Positions 13,015-23,910 are shown, counted from the first letter of the stretch. The stretch is 64,000 nt of DNA from Ctena decussata (GCA_963989385.1 OZ022505.1:59461737-59525736); one strand, 5' to 3'. The notes: generated by a model from the sequence alone, not told the origin. Numbers and translations are program-made.

Positions 13015-13350
13015 GAAGACTGTGGTAAGGAGTTTAGAACACAAGACGCTTTATGTATCATACACCTATTCATACTGGAGGGGAACTGTATGTTTGTGAT
13101 GTTGGTTGAAAACAGTTTACACTTTAATGTTTGAAATTTGAAGACACATTTTTATGTTCATACTGGAGAAATAACGCAGGATTGTCGTGTCTCTGGAAAA
13201 CAGTTTACTACTCAGTGGCACATGAAAAAAAAAATCGTGAAATCCTTTTCTGTCTTGTTTCTGATAAATCGTTTACTAAGAAAGAGAGCATAAATAATTA
13301 TATCGCATCTTCTATTTGGAAATCGCAAGCTGATAGTATTTTAGACTCAT
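13015..13350 (+). pseudogene. Decayed C-terminal fingers of ZNF copy 1
   Basis: After the stop, finger-like DNA continues, with GAAGACTGTGGTAAGGAGTTT, several CATACTGGAG linkers and CTGGAAAACAGTTTACTACT, but in shifting frames with stops. The matching stretch 54075-54400 is decayed in the same way. The ancestral protein therefore had about three to four more fingers, lost before the duplication. Confidence 0.7.
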
Positions 13351-13544
13351 AGGAACTACGATCTCAGCGTCCAATGATTGCCTATACTAAACCCTTCATA
13401 ATAATGGTGTATATAAAACAGTTCGAACATTATTGGACGCATCAAATTGTATGCTGTCTCCTTATGTTGAAAAAAATCACATGTTTTATACAGGCCCGAA
13501 GCCAGACCACACATACTGACGGGGCTCTGGATAACTGGTGGGAC

Positions 13545-13642
13545 GCGCAGCGTCGAAGCAGCATTGGATCAGCGTTGATTCAACACCATGACGTTAAATC
13601 AGCGTTTATTTAATTTGGATTCAGCGTTGTGTGTCGGCTGGG
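13545..13642. repeat. GTTGATTCAAC-type short element
   Basis: Contains CAGCGTTGATTCAACACC and GATTCAGCGTTGTGTG, and ends TCGGCTGGGA. It is a diverged relative of 1864-1931 and 39517-39607. Confidence 0.45.
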
Positions 13643-13859
13643 ATGTAATCTGGAACGAGTAATCTTTTCGTAGCTGTTATAATGCTATAGATGAATCGAT
13701 GAATTATGTTAATCTACATAAGATCTACAATGTTCAAAGATACTATTAGAAACCATAATGAAACAGTATTTGAATTTAACCATGATACACAATATTTTGA
13801 ATTGTATTGTTTTCACTACTACAACAAACAAAAGATGATTTGAGAAAATAGTTAGCCGA

Positions 13860-14545
13860 AGCGCAGCAACAGCAGTAGCAGTAGAAACTTCTGTGAAGTT
13901 GGCAGTAGAGCAGTAGCAGTAAAATAGTAATTACTGCTGGCAGCAGTAGCTACTGCTGTTACTGGTACTGCTCTACTGCCAGCAGTAATTTCTGCTGTTA
14001 CTGCAAGTGCTTTTCTGCCACCAGTAATTTCTGCTGTTACTGCAAGTGCTCTTCTGCCACCTGTAATAACTGCTGTTACTGGTACTGCTCTTCTGCCAGC
14101 AGTAATTTCTGCTGTTACTGCAAGTGCTCTTCTGCCACCTGTAATAACTGCTGTTACTGGTACTGCTCTACTGCCAGCAGTAATTTCTGCTGTTACTGCA
14201 AGTGCTCTTCTGCCACCTGTAATTTCTGCTGTTACTGGTACTGCTCTACTGCCAGCAGTAATTTCTGCTGTTACTGCAAGTGCTCTTCTGCCACCTGTAA
14301 TTTCTGCTGTTACTGCAAGTGCTCTTCTGCCACCTGTAATAACTGCTGTTACTGGTACTGCTCTACTGCCAGCAGTAATTTCTGCTGTTACTGCAAGTGC
14401 TCTTCTGCCACCTGTAATTTCTGCTGTTACTGCAAGTGCTCTTCTGCCACCTGTAATAACTGCTGTTACTGGTACTGCTCTACTGCCATTTTTACAAAAG
14501 CTTCTACTGCTACTGCTGTTACTGCGCTACTGCCAACTTCACTCA
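13860..14545 (+). repeat. 39-bp minisatellite, open in one frame, with inverted flanks
   Basis: Thirteen units of exactly 39 bp run from 13985 to about 14490 without an indel, plus a leading partial unit. Two unit types mix: one has GGTACTGCTCTACTGCCAGCA, the other GCAAGTGCTCTTCTGCCACCT. In the frame GTA ATT TCT they read as 13-residue repeats (VISAVTGTALLPA and VISAVTASALLPP). This frame is stop-free from about 13931 to 14608 but has no ATG. The flanks contain the array-like motif in the opposite orientation (GAAGTTGGCAGTAGAGCAGTAGCAG at 13890 and its inverse near 14520). It is probably a minisatellite inside a foldback; an exon is possible but unsupported. Confidence 0.75.
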
Positions 14546-14735
14546 CATATTAGATGGACGTTAACAGAACTGCGAGTCATTGTCACTTATACAAAAATCT
14601 CTTCCTTTTGATAAGACGGTGTAGTGCGAAACTTTAAAACATAGTATACCAGTCCATTTAACTGGACGATTTTCCTAAGTAGTTCTGAAGCGAACTCTTG
14701 AGACAATAGGGCATTTTAGGCGCTTAGGTGATGTT

Positions 14736-14960
14736 ACACCCCTGGTTAACTATGTATATACAAGGGCTGTTACGAAACGAAGAAGAGCTGTTACGAAGCG
14801 AAAAAGAGCCATAGTTACCAAACGACCTGATTACCAGGTCGCTTGGTAACTATGACTCTTTTTCGTTTCGTAAAATCAGGTCGTTTGGTAACTGACTCTT
14901 ATCGTTTCGTAACAGCTCTTTTTCGTTTCGTAACATCCTTTAAAACATAACTAACCATGT
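14736..14960. mobile_element. GGTTAACTATG palindromic foldback
   Basis: Ends CCCCTGGTTAACTATG and AAACATAACTAACCATG. The interior is made of inverted and repeated GTTACGAAACGAAAAAGAG and CATAGTTACCAAACGACCTG blocks. The family also occurs at 17609-17728, 41044-41226 and, in part, 22180-22255. Confidence 0.8.
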
Positions 14961-15059
14961 GTGCGTTAGTATTCTGCGAAACGGAACATAACAGCTACTA
15001 GCCCCATTCCCCGCTTGCCCACCCACCCTCCTGGTTTCTTTACTTAGTAATTATAGATT

Positions 15060-15290
15060 ATTATAATAAATGCGTGTCTTCGAGGTCGGTACACAGCTGT
15101 ACACATGATAAGTCGGGTTGAAATGTCGATACGAGAATTGAACAGAACAGAACAGAACTGTCTTCGAGGTCACTACACATCGTGAATTGCGTTGAAATGT
15201 CTGTCTCGAGGTCAGTGCACGTGATGAGTCGAGCTTAAATGTTTGCCTTCGTTGTCACCACATGTGAGGAGTCGGGTTGAAAGTAATGAT
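15060..15290 (+). repeat. Diverged tandem repeat with GTCGGGTTGAAATGTC
   Basis: Roughly 70-bp units share TGTCTTCGAGGTC, an ACACATGATGAGTC core and GGGTTGAAATGT. Similar units flank the foldbacks at 15292 and 59986. Confidence 0.5.
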
Positions 15291-15291
15291 T

Positions 15292-15527
15292 GAGCCGCGA
15301 CACGAGAAAACCAACAAAGTGTTTGTGCGCCCAGCGCAGACTCAGATCAGCCTTGGCATCCGTTCAGTCTGATCAGAGTCTTCACTGTCCGCATGGAGGT
15401 AGATCATACCATTACCTACCCTTTCAGCGCTTAGCATAGAGTCTGTTCGGACTGGGTAGATGCCAAGGCTGATCTGAGTCTGCGCTGGCCGCACAACCAC
15501 TTTGTTGGTTTTCTCATGTCGCGGCTC
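15292..15527. mobile_element. GAGCCGCGAC palindromic foldback
   Basis: 236 bp, GAGCCGCGACACGAGAAAACC to TCATGTCGCGGCTC, with near-symmetrical arms. It is shared with the syntenic copy at 59986-60209. Confidence 0.85.
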
Positions 15528-16379
15528 CATTATGTCTTCAACATGAGTTCACATGATGAGTCGGATTGAGATACTGTCGTCGCTGTACAAACAGCACTGA
15601 CAATGTATAAAAGTTGCCTTTATAGATACAGCTCCCGTAAAGAGAAATGCTTTCCTATGCTAATATATCCGATATAATTACAATACAAGAATTGTCAAAA
15701 GACAATAAAGCGTGACTTTGCAGGTGCTTGACTTTAACAAGCGCAAGTTTAACATGGACAATACCGGCCAAGTGAAACATAGGTCGCGCTAACCTCCAGC
15801 TAAGATGATATCATTCATAGTGCCAGTCTAAGCCATTTTACACAGAATGATGCATATCCATAAAATAGTGATAGAAGTATGAGAATATATATATCATATA
15901 CTCTAATAAGAAATAGGGGTCATGCTGACTTACAAACCATATGAGGTCACTCAGTAATAGCCCAAACCATTAACCAAAGTAAAAGGATAATAGAAATATG
16001 AGGCAAAATCCACTGTCTGGATCGAGATCCGGAACACCCTATTTAGTAAACGGAACAGACCACCAAAGATGGCGGATCAGCTTACACACGCTAGGTAGGT
16101 GCTTCTTTCTATCAAACTTTCTTAGCATATATCGTACGCATCGGTTAAACAAGCCGTACCACCGAACGTAGAATACATGTGTCCATATAAAAAAAGGCAG
16201 TGATGTGGCGAAAAATATGAAAATTAGCTTTTATCGCATATTTTCAAGTCTGTTATTGTGCAGTTTATTTTTTAAGAGATGACCCAAATATTCTTTTGAC
16301 TGTCCTGTGAAATGTCATTTATATTTTCTAACCACTTTTATGAAATACGATGCCCAATTCAAGTCGGCCCTCGACCCCG

Positions 16380-16990
16380 AGTATATATGGAGCAGGTTTA
16401 AAGACTAGTCCTTGTGGTTACTTAGAAACTGAGCTAAGCGCAACAGGTGAATATTTTTTCCTATGTTCAATCGACCGTGAACTATAGCTCATGGTCCAGT
16501 ATGCATCAACAGTGATAGTAGGTCTTCTCCAGACATATCTGTGGAGCACGTTTGATTACTTAGAAGCTGAGCCAAACGCAACAGGTGACTATTGTTTCTA
16601 CCGTTTTATCAACCGTGAAATATAGATCTTGGCCAAATATGCGTCACTGTTCTCAGTAGATCTTCCCAAGATATATCTATGGAGCAAGTTCGAAGACTCT
16701 AGTCCAATATGAGATAAACGCAACGAGTGAATACATTTTTCAATGTTCAATCAACCGTGAAATATAGGTTATTGCACGCTATTTGCATACAATAGATTCG
16801 TACATAAACGCAACTGGTTAGTATTTTTTCTATGTTGTATCAACCGTACAATTTAGCCCATGGCCCGATATGCATCGCTATATCAGTAGATCTCTCCTAG
16901 ATGAATCTATGGAGCAAGTTTGAAGGTGCTAGCTCTTGCGGTTACTTAGAACTGAGCAAAACGCAACAGATCAATATTTTTTTACAAAGT
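16380..16990 (+). repeat. Diverged ~150-bp tandem repeat
   Basis: Four or so units share AGTAGATCTTC(T/C)CCAGA, TCTATGGAGCAAGTTTGAAG, CTTGCGGTTACTTAGAA, GAGC.AAACGCAACAGGTGAATATTTTT and TCAACCGTGAAATATAG. The matching array in copy 2 is at 60490-61215. Confidence 0.6.
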
Positions 16991-17608
16991 CGCCGCACAA
17001 TAGCACGCACATGCCATCGTTAAATTTGACCTGTATCTGTTCAGCGTTTCTTGAGATACTGACATTGCAGCAAATCTAGACTCGTAAATAGAAAGTATGA
17101 CACTGTGACCTAAGTCCACTACAGCTCTTTTTTTCATTTTGATAGTTTTGAATACCAAGGTCCTTCTAATGCTCCATGCAAGATTTCAGCCAAATATCTG
17201 AGTGGTTTTGGAGAAAAAAATGATGTTATTGTGTTTGCTATATTTAGTACTAGCAGCCAACTTGGATTCTCAATCAGGCTGATTTTTTTAATTCTGAAGC
17301 CCTGTAGTCTGATCATGCTGCCTGTAATATTTGAAAACCATAGGTGCAACAGTTTCTTCTAAATGGAATTAAATGCTTGGGTCGACGTAAATTGTTAACG
17401 AACGGACGGACGAGCGGACTGACGGGCAGACAGAAAACCGAACGCCTTTATCGCACCTTGCTAAAGCAGGTGCGACAAAGACCTTAATGAATTCATATTG
17501 TGAACTATTCGGCACTGGTTCATATTGAGAGAAACACTCGCAAGTTCATGTATCCTTCATCTGAACTTGTGCCCAACATTTCACAGTATAAATTCAATAA
17601 CCTGTAAT

Positions 17609-17728
17609 CACACCTGGTTAACTATGTTTTCCAGGATGTTGCGAAACGAAAAAGAGTCATAGTTACCAAACGACCTGGTCATTAGGTCGTTTGGTAACTT
17701 TGACTATACATAGTTAACCAGGGGTGGT
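17609..17728. mobile_element. GGTTAACTATG foldback, short form
   Basis: Ends CACCTGGTTAACTATG and CATAGTTAACCAGGGGTG, with the CATAGTTACCAAACGACCTG palindrome inside. It is a 120-bp deletion derivative of the 14736 element. Confidence 0.8.
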
Positions 17729-17990
17729 ATTTATCGATGTAATAATGGTCTTAGGCCTCCGGGTGTTCATAGGAGGAGCAGATCCCTTCTTTTTCAAAAT
17801 CATCTTTCTTGGAGCACGATTCCTTGCACCGGCCGGTGGGGATTTATTTTTCCACTTTGATTTTCTCAGTGGCAATTCAAAAGGTAGATTTGTTCTGATA
17901 ATTTCTGCTTGATGTCCAAACCAGTATGGTCGTCCTTTAAAATCGTAACAATTTTTGGCGGTAAAAGTTCTAGCCTCTAGCCACAAGCGA
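17714..17990 (-). pseudogene. Possible exon relic, paralogous to 61750-62250
   Basis: An open frame on the minus strand contains RTFTAKNCYDFKGRP and a Lys/Arg-rich tail (RKSKWKNKS, PRKMILKKKG). It has no ATG near its beginning, so it would have to be an internal exon. The syntenic sequence at 62150-62250 aligns (RTFNAKKCHDVEGRS) but then has a stop, a 1-bp frameshift and a foldback insertion. Family not recognised. A decayed gene shared by both duplication copies is the simplest reading; a chance open frame in repeated DNA is the alternative. Confidence 0.3.
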
Positions 17991-18285
17991 AAAGCCTTTT
18001 CGATTTCTGATTATCACAATGCATTGTGATAAATTATAGAACAAAATACACTTCGAACGGATTTATTAAAATTCTGCCTGTATTTTAACAATTTTTATAT
18101 GTTAAGGAGAGGAACTATAGAAGTATTATTGCTTCCGTTCTGATCCTTATACTTGTAGATTACAAATGTATATGCTAGTTGTCATGTTCTTTTCAGTAAA
18201 TAAAATACGTTTAAACCATTTCTGATTAATTTACGAGAAAAGTTGCGACTTTCCAGTCTAGAACCGTTGATACCAGAAGAGTTTG

Positions 18286-18501
18286 TCACCAAAGGCGTTT
18301 CAGTTCTGAATAACGAATCATCCAGTTATCCGGGCATTCTTCTTCACAAGACCACATATTTATTTCTTTGTCTTCCCAAAATAGTTCCTCTTTCAATACA
18401 AACACTTTGAGAAATAAAGACACCTGGCATGACATACCGTTGTTTAGACAAACCGGTTGCCCATGGCTGTTAAACCGACACGAACAGCTGAAATACATCA
18501 T
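18286..18501 (-). CDS. Small Cys-rich ORF, unrecognised
   Basis: A 71-codon frame starting with ATG ATG. It carries seven cysteines in two clusters (FSCSCRF ... VCLNNGMSCQ, and later WSCEEECPDNW), which would suit a secreted or extracellular exon. No signal peptide is evident beyond a short hydrophobic start. The last codons and stop (ELKRLW, TGA) are matched in the duplicated region near 62345-62375 (ELKRFW, TGA), while the upstream part is replaced there. It lies upstream, on the same strand, of the possible exon relic at 17714-17990. Function unknown. Confidence 0.25.
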   Translation of the reverse strand: MMYFSCSCRFNSHGQPVCLNNGMSCQVSLFLKVFVLKEELFWEDKEINMWSCEEECPDNWMIRYSELKRLW

Positions 18502-18519
18502 AATTGCAGTTGTAACTAT

Positions 18520-20500
18520 TTTCTACAAAATGTATACGAGAGTTTAGCTATTCAAAATAAATCGTTATCTGGATGTACGGTAAGGGAATGAACATCAGAA
18601 AAATAAGTTCAAACAAATTCTAGTAAGAATGGCGCAGTCGAGAAATAAAAACTGATAGAGTATTTGTTTATTGTTTTCTAAATACAAATTTATTAATCAT
18701 ATGTCTTAGGTGCGCAATGTTACCGGACAGCACCGTCAATACAATTTTAATAATGATGGTTTTAAGATTTGCGAAGAAAATTACCATTTGATCTTTTCTT
18801 ACATGTACCTATAGGAGATAAAAGCGTGACGTCACTGATATGACACCTGGGGGATTCCCTGAGTGTGGTTGGCAGAAAGATGGATACAGTATTATAGTAT
18901 ACAGCTAAGCCGCATGATTGTTTGTGTATATGGATTTAAAACAGCAAAATTATAATGTTTTTGACAGATAATATGTAAGGGTTGCATTTTCTTTAATGAC
19001 GTTGAATTTCATGATTTATTTGCATTCTTAGATGCTTCATTTTTTTCCTTTTTATCACATGTTCATATGTTTATAGTGTAGTTTTATAAAAGTCTAGCTG
19101 ATGTAGCGTGTAAAAAGGGAAACGGAAAATACAACGAATGAACGAACGGACATACCATTAAATGAATGAGTGACTGAATAAATGGCAGCGAATCGCTGAT
19201 GACTGACTCAGACGCGTATCTTTTTCTTTTATATTTCTTAGTTCAAGCTTTTGAACTTCATTTAACTTTCAAACAGTACTGTTGGCTTAGCTCTATAATA
19301 GAATTTTATAAACTGTTTTTTTTAAATCAATATTTTAGGTGGCATTTACTTGTTTTAGGATATAGCTAAAAGCTTACACTGAAACGAGATTAAATGCGAA
19401 ATTCATTTTTATCATTGAATTATAGTTAGTACTAAACTGTTCTTAACTTGTTAGATCTCGCATTCACAAAATCAATATATACTTTTTATCATAGATACTC
19501 TAATAAATAGTATCTGATTCTGTATCCTATGTTAATTTTCTGAATTAAAAATGTTTGTTTCCTGTTGTATTATTGTATCTTTGCAGTCTTCAGTGGATCC
19601 TTTGATCAAGGACGTTTTATCATAGTTCAAAAACCGCCGCTGGCATGAGCCTGGTGTCCTGTGGTGACAGTGTGAAATAAACATGTATCTAAAATAAACT
19701 GTTTGCGCGCCGAGTGCGGCTGATTATCCGTTAACACAAACGTATGGCTTCCTCTTTTTTTTATTTATTTTTCCTTTATTTATTTAAATATTTTTCTACT
19801 TTATTTTTTTTTTGAAACCGAATCCTCCGACTAAATGCCAGAAAAACAGTTTGGTTAAGTTGATGGGTATACACAGATACGCGTTTTGTTAGATGAATTC
19901 AATTAACTAAAAATTTATTTTTCAGATGGCTGGTGACTCAGACCTTATTTCCAATTGTTTTAAATCGATAGCTATATATTCACTTATTTTAATTATCTTT
20001 TACGCACTTTAGCGATTACACGCCAGACTATCCTATAGTAAAACACTGTCCTCTGATAATCTTTTGCCAACCAAGCTACCCACGTGATCATCCGAGGTGT
20101 CTAGGGGCCGAGATGGTTTGGGACCGAAGTGTCCTGTTACCGTTAAAACGAATTTATACCACGAATGCATTTTAACTTAATATTTCACCGTCCAATTTTC
20201 AGCCAGTATTGTTGGAGCCGCACATACTCCGGAAGACTGTCATAACCTTTCCTTTATATTAGAGACACTGGCCCCGTTTATGGAGTTTCTCACCCGTGAA
20301 AGAAATATAAAATTTGTTAAAAACAAAATTTCCGCTTTTCGGCTCCATGAGACTCAAATTTCAGAGCCTGTCACATATACATATTTCTATGCGAAAACTT
20401 TTAGGGAATTGAAAATATCTCGGACTGATCACTAAAAAGCCATTCCTTATTGACAACAACGATTCCAAGCACAGTCAGTGCATTTCTGTATCATGTTATA
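18520..20500. other. No supported gene; AT-rich non-coding
   Basis: About 2 kb of AT-rich sequence with T-runs near 19750-19820. I see no ATG-started frame of note, no clear foldback and no RNA gene. Confidence 0.5.
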
Positions 20501-20521
20501 TTGTTACTTTTTTGTTTTTAG
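20500..20521 (+). promoter_or_regulatory. Predicted splice acceptor of ZNF at 20686
   Basis: GTTACTTTTTTGTTTTTAG ends at 20521, followed by GACATTTATGAG. The polypyrimidine tract is strong and no AG occurs within it. It precedes the finger array by about 165 bp, similar to the spacing at the 11602 and 52668 genes. Confidence 0.45.
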
Positions 20522-20639
20522 GACATTTATGAGACAGACTTTTAAACGTTCGACAATTGTACAGAAGAACTAGTTGTAAAAGAGTAGAATGACGATTACT
20601 AATGGAGACCAACTTTATCCTGATGATTTCTACGGTAGA

Positions 20640-20685
20640 ATTTGAGGCAAGCAGGAGACTTAAAAAACAAACATAGTTACTCATA
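20640..20685 (+). pseudogene. Remnant of an upstream zinc finger
   Basis: GCAGGAGACTTAAAAAAACA followed by a CAT-AATGGAGAAA linker is finger-like, but it contains TAG and is 2 bp out of frame with the array that follows. The ATG used by the ORF at 20686 falls inside this damaged linker. Confidence 0.55.
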
Positions 20686-21690
20686 ATGGAGAAATCACAT
20701 GTTTGTGATGTCTGTGGTCAACATTTTTCACAGGTAGGAATTTTGAAAAGACATATGCTGATTCATACTGGAGAGAAACCACATGCTTGTGATATCTGCG
20801 GTAAACAATTTATAAAGGCAGGGAACTTGAAGATACACATTCTGATTCATACTGAAGAGAAAACACATGTTTGTGATATCTGTGGTAAACAATTTATAAA
20901 GGCAGGGAACTTGAAGATACACATGCTTATTCATACTGGAGAGAAACCATATGCTTGTGATATCTGCGATAAACAATTTACAACGGCAGGAAACTTGAAG
21001 ACACACATGCTTATTCATACTGGAGAGAAACTATTTGCTTGTGGTTTCTGTAATAAACAAGTAACAAAGACAAATGACTTGAAGAGACACATGCTTATTC
21101 ATACTGGAGAGAAACCATATGCTTGTGATATCTGCGATAAACAGTTTACTCAGGCAGGAAACTTGAAGATACACAAGCTTATTCATACTGGAGAGAAACC
21201 ATATGCTTGTGGTTTCTGTAATAAACAAGTAACAAGGGCTAATGACTTGAAGAGACACATGCTTATTCATACTGGAGAGAAATCATATTCAAGTGAGTTG
21301 AAGACGCACATGCTTGTTCATACTGGCGGGACAACACATGTTTGTGATGTTTGTGGGAAAAAATTTTCAAAGGCAGGAAACTTGAAAGTACACATGCTGA
21401 TTCATTCTGGGGAGAAACCACATGCTTGTGAAATCTGCGGCAAACATTTCGCAACGACAGGAAACTTGAAAAGACACATGCTTATTCATACTGGAGAGAA
21501 ACCACATGCTTGTGATGTTTGTAATAAACAATTTACAACGGCAAATGACTTGAAGAGACACATGCTTATTCATACTGGAGAGAAACGGCATGCTTGTGAT
21601 CCCTGTTGTAAGCAGTTTACATCCGCAGCACATTTGAACAAACACATGTTTATTCATACAGGGGATAAACCACATGCTTGTAATGTTTGA
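20686..21690 (+). CDS. C2H2 zinc-finger protein, 334 aa (possibly truncated)
   Basis: Encodes eleven complete C2H2 fingers plus one half finger, and nothing else; the predicted role is nuclear nucleic-acid binding. Fingers start near residue 8 (CDVCGQHF) and repeat every 28 residues with TGEKPHA/PYA linkers. Around residues 204-216 one finger has lost its CxxC half in frame (KSYSSELKTHM), leaving only the helix and histidines. Helix residues are very alike between fingers (AGNLK.H, ANDLKRH), suggesting recent internal duplication. The ATG lies inside a degenerate linker, so the natural N-terminus may be missing. The end is a TGA replacing the second Cys codon of a finger. It may be an intact short gene or a pseudogene fragment that stays open by chance. 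Confidence 0.7.
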   Translation: MEKSHVCDVCGQHFSQVGILKRHMLIHTGEKPHACDICGKQFIKAGNLKIHILIHTEEKTHVCDICGKQFIKAGNLKIHMLIHTGEKPYACDICDKQFTTAGNLKTHMLIHTGEKLFACGFCNKQVTKTNDLKRHMLIHTGEKPYACDICDKQFTQAGNLKIHKLIHTGEKPYACGFCNKQVTRANDLKRHMLIHTGEKSYSSELKTHMLVHTGGTTHVCDVCGKKFSKAGNLKVHMLIHSGEKPHACEICGKHFATTGNLKRHMLIHTGEKPHACDVCNKQFTTANDLKRHMLIHTGEKRHACDPCCKQFTSAAHLNKHMFIHTGDKPHACNV

Positions 21691-22100
21691 AGTAAACAGT
21701 TTACACAGGCAGGAAACTTGAAGAGACACATGCTTATGCACGCTGGAGAGAAACCATATGCTTGTGGTGTCTGTACTTAACAATTTAAAAAGGCAAATGA
21801 CTTTAAGAGACACATGCTTATTCATACCGGCGAGACACCGAAAACTTGTGATGTTTGTAGTAAACAACTTAAACTCGCAAGAATCCTGAATTTACATGTA
21901 TTTAGTCATACTGGTTTGAATCGTATGATTGTGATTTTTGTGGTAAACAATTTACACAATTAGGAAACTTGAAGGTCCACATGCTTACTCATACTGGAGA
22001 GAAACCGTATACTTGGGATTTGTGTGGTAAACAGTTTACACAATCAGGAAGCTTGAAGAAACATATGCTTAATTATACTGGATAGAAACCATATGCAACT
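21691..22100 (+). pseudogene. Decayed C-terminal fingers of the 20686 locus
   Basis: Finger coding resumes in the same frame after the TGA (AGTAAACAGTTTACACAGGC). It then meets TAA at about 21778, a 1-bp deletion in a TGGTTTGAATCG linker near 21915, Cys-to-Trp (ACTTGGGAT) near 22015, and TAG near 22084. At least four more fingers were once present. Confidence 0.8.
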
Positions 22101-22179
22101 CTTTAAGAGTTGACCCCAACCGGAAGAGGAGGTAAAAATAGAAATGGCTGAGTTTTCCCCTTTGTTTAGCCAGTTTTGG

Positions 22180-22258
22180 AACCTTGACTCTTTTTTTGTT
22201 TTGAAACAGCCTCTTTTCGTTTTGTAACAGCCTTAGAAACATAGTTCACCGGGTGTGT
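22180..22258. repeat. Partial GTTAACTATG-family foldback
   Basis: Contains TTGACTCTTTTTTTGTTTTG, CTCTTTTCGTTTTGTAACAGCC and AACATAGTTCACCGGGTGTG, matching one arm of 14736-14960. Confidence 0.55.
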
Positions 22259-22798
22259 TTCTGGTAAATGGCCCCAACGCAAGAAATTACAACCCATGGG
22301 AAGGCCCGGATCGAGACCACCAAGTACTGGTGTGGCTCTGGATAAGTGGTGGGTCTGGGATGTACCGAAATGTATGTGTGTAATGTTGAAGAGGAGAGGG
22401 GAGGAGCTTGAAAATATATGACATAACTAGGGATCAGTTTGATGAGAATTTTTGATAACATCTCTTTTAGCTTAAAACATATGTTTTGACATATATTAGA
22501 AACATCAAACAAATGCCCAGATGGCGGAATTGAAACCCCAATTCACCCTCCCCCCACCCCCTTGATCCGGGGCTGATGGGAATCCGGACGCTGCACAAAA
22601 GAACGTTCATAATACATGTATTGTTGTTCGATAGTTTACTACTTCTCAGTTTTGTCCTTCTGACACTATCAACAACTTTCCTTCATGATAAATGTTGAGC
22701 GAACGTCTAATAAACAAACTGCAGTTAGCTTCATTTCTGAATTTATTTTGTTGAGTATATTTACAGCAATGTGTTTCAATACCAGTAAAACTTTAAAA

Positions 22799-23035
22799 GA
22801 GCCGCGACACGAAAAAACAACAAAGTGGCATGTGCGCTCGTCGAAGACCCAGGTCAGCCTGGGCATCCATCCAGTCTTGTCTGAGTCTTTGCTGTCGACA
22901 TGGAGGTAGCTTAGACCCTTATCTACCCTAAAAGCGCTTAGCAAAGACTCTGATCAGACTTGGTGGATGCCCAGGCTGATCTGAGTCTTCGGTGAGCGCA
23001 CATGCCACTTTGTTTGTTTTATCGTGTTGCGGCTC
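22799..23035. mobile_element. GAGCCGCGAC palindromic foldback
   Basis: GAGCCGCGACACGAAAAAAC to ATCGTGTTGCGGCTC. Arms are symmetrical, with CAGCCTGGGCATCC and its inverse. Confidence 0.85.
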
Positions 23036-23244
23036 AAATCATGGTGTTAAACCATGATGGAGATGGACGGTATATGATGCCATGGGACTTTGATAAAGTA
23101 TAAATATCAATGTGGCTCAAGACGAACAAGCAAATTCGTTTAATTTATATTTCCCGCCGAACTGGCTGATTTCTTTATGGAATATTTTAAGTTTGACAAA
23201 TTTTCGTTCACTGGTTACTTAGTTACAACTGAACCTGTGGATTT

Positions 23245-23728
23245 TTAATCAAACAACAAGGGCAATAACCCATGTGTAAGTGAGGCCTTTCTAGACAACT
23301 TGCCCCAGCATTAGCGCACTATGATGATACATACTTATATCCAGTTTCAAGAAAGTTTGTCTACCGGTGCCTAAATATGGTTAATTTGTGTAGTTTATAT
23401 AAAAAATCTAGGAAAATAACTCATGCATAACTGATGTCATCATGACAAAACTTGATGTCCACTGCCATGTTATGATGATATATAGTTGTTTTAAGTTTTA
23501 TGAAATTCCATTTATTGGTTATTTGGTTATGACTCAATTTGTCTAAATTAAAGTGATTCAAGGGCATTGACTCATGTACTACTGAAGCAAGTCTAACAAA
23601 ACTTGACAAGAACCACCCTGATATTTAGTATATGTTTCACAGAATTTCATTCATTGATTACTTTGTTATGGCTGAATTTATCAATTTTGAATTAATTTAA
23701 GGGCAATAACTCGTGTACTACTAATGTC

Positions 23729-23735
<7 letters not shown>
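23245..23735 (+). repeat. Diverged ~165-bp tandem repeat
   Basis: Three units share AGGGCAATAACTCATGTACTACTGATGTCATC, TATGATGATATATA, and TTCATTGGTTACTTGGTTATGACTGAATTTGTC blocks. Non-coding. Confidence 0.5.
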
Positions 23736-23790
<55 letters not shown>

Positions 23791-23805
23791 GTCTGTCTGT
23801 CTGTC
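23728..23805 (+). repeat. (ATCT)n then (GTCT)n microsatellite
   Basis: About fifteen ATCT units pass into four GTCT units. Confidence 0.95.
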
Positions 23806-23910
23806 CATCACGTACTACAAATAGGCCATTATGTGCTTTGATTCTGCAAACCAGTGTCAAGTCACGTCGAAAATATTTTGGTAACTATTCCTCACCAATG
23901 TAAATGACTA

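Larger units (their letters stand above)
538..18500 (+). repeat. Segmental duplication, copy 1 (partner 39185-62390)
   Basis: Long stretches match the region 39185-62390 in the same order and orientation. Matching anchors are the block near 540-660 with 39185-39310, 6330-9656 with 39740-43129, 9657-13480 (including a zinc-finger gene) with 48979-54850, and 15240-18400 with 59940-62390. The copies differ mainly by insertions: copy 1 alone has about 663-1657, 2060-6316, 8333-8484 and the minisatellite at 13.9-14.5 kb. This is seen directly by comparing sequence. Percent identity was not computed and exact outer ends are approximate. Confidence 0.85.

Noticed and set aside
13985..14490. CRISPR-like regular array
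   Set aside because: Units are contiguous 39-mers with no unique spacers, in a eukaryotic context.
21367..21867. 166-codon minus-strand frame across the ZNF array (others at 52722-53132 and 11995-12276)
   Set aside because: Antisense shadows of repeated finger codons.
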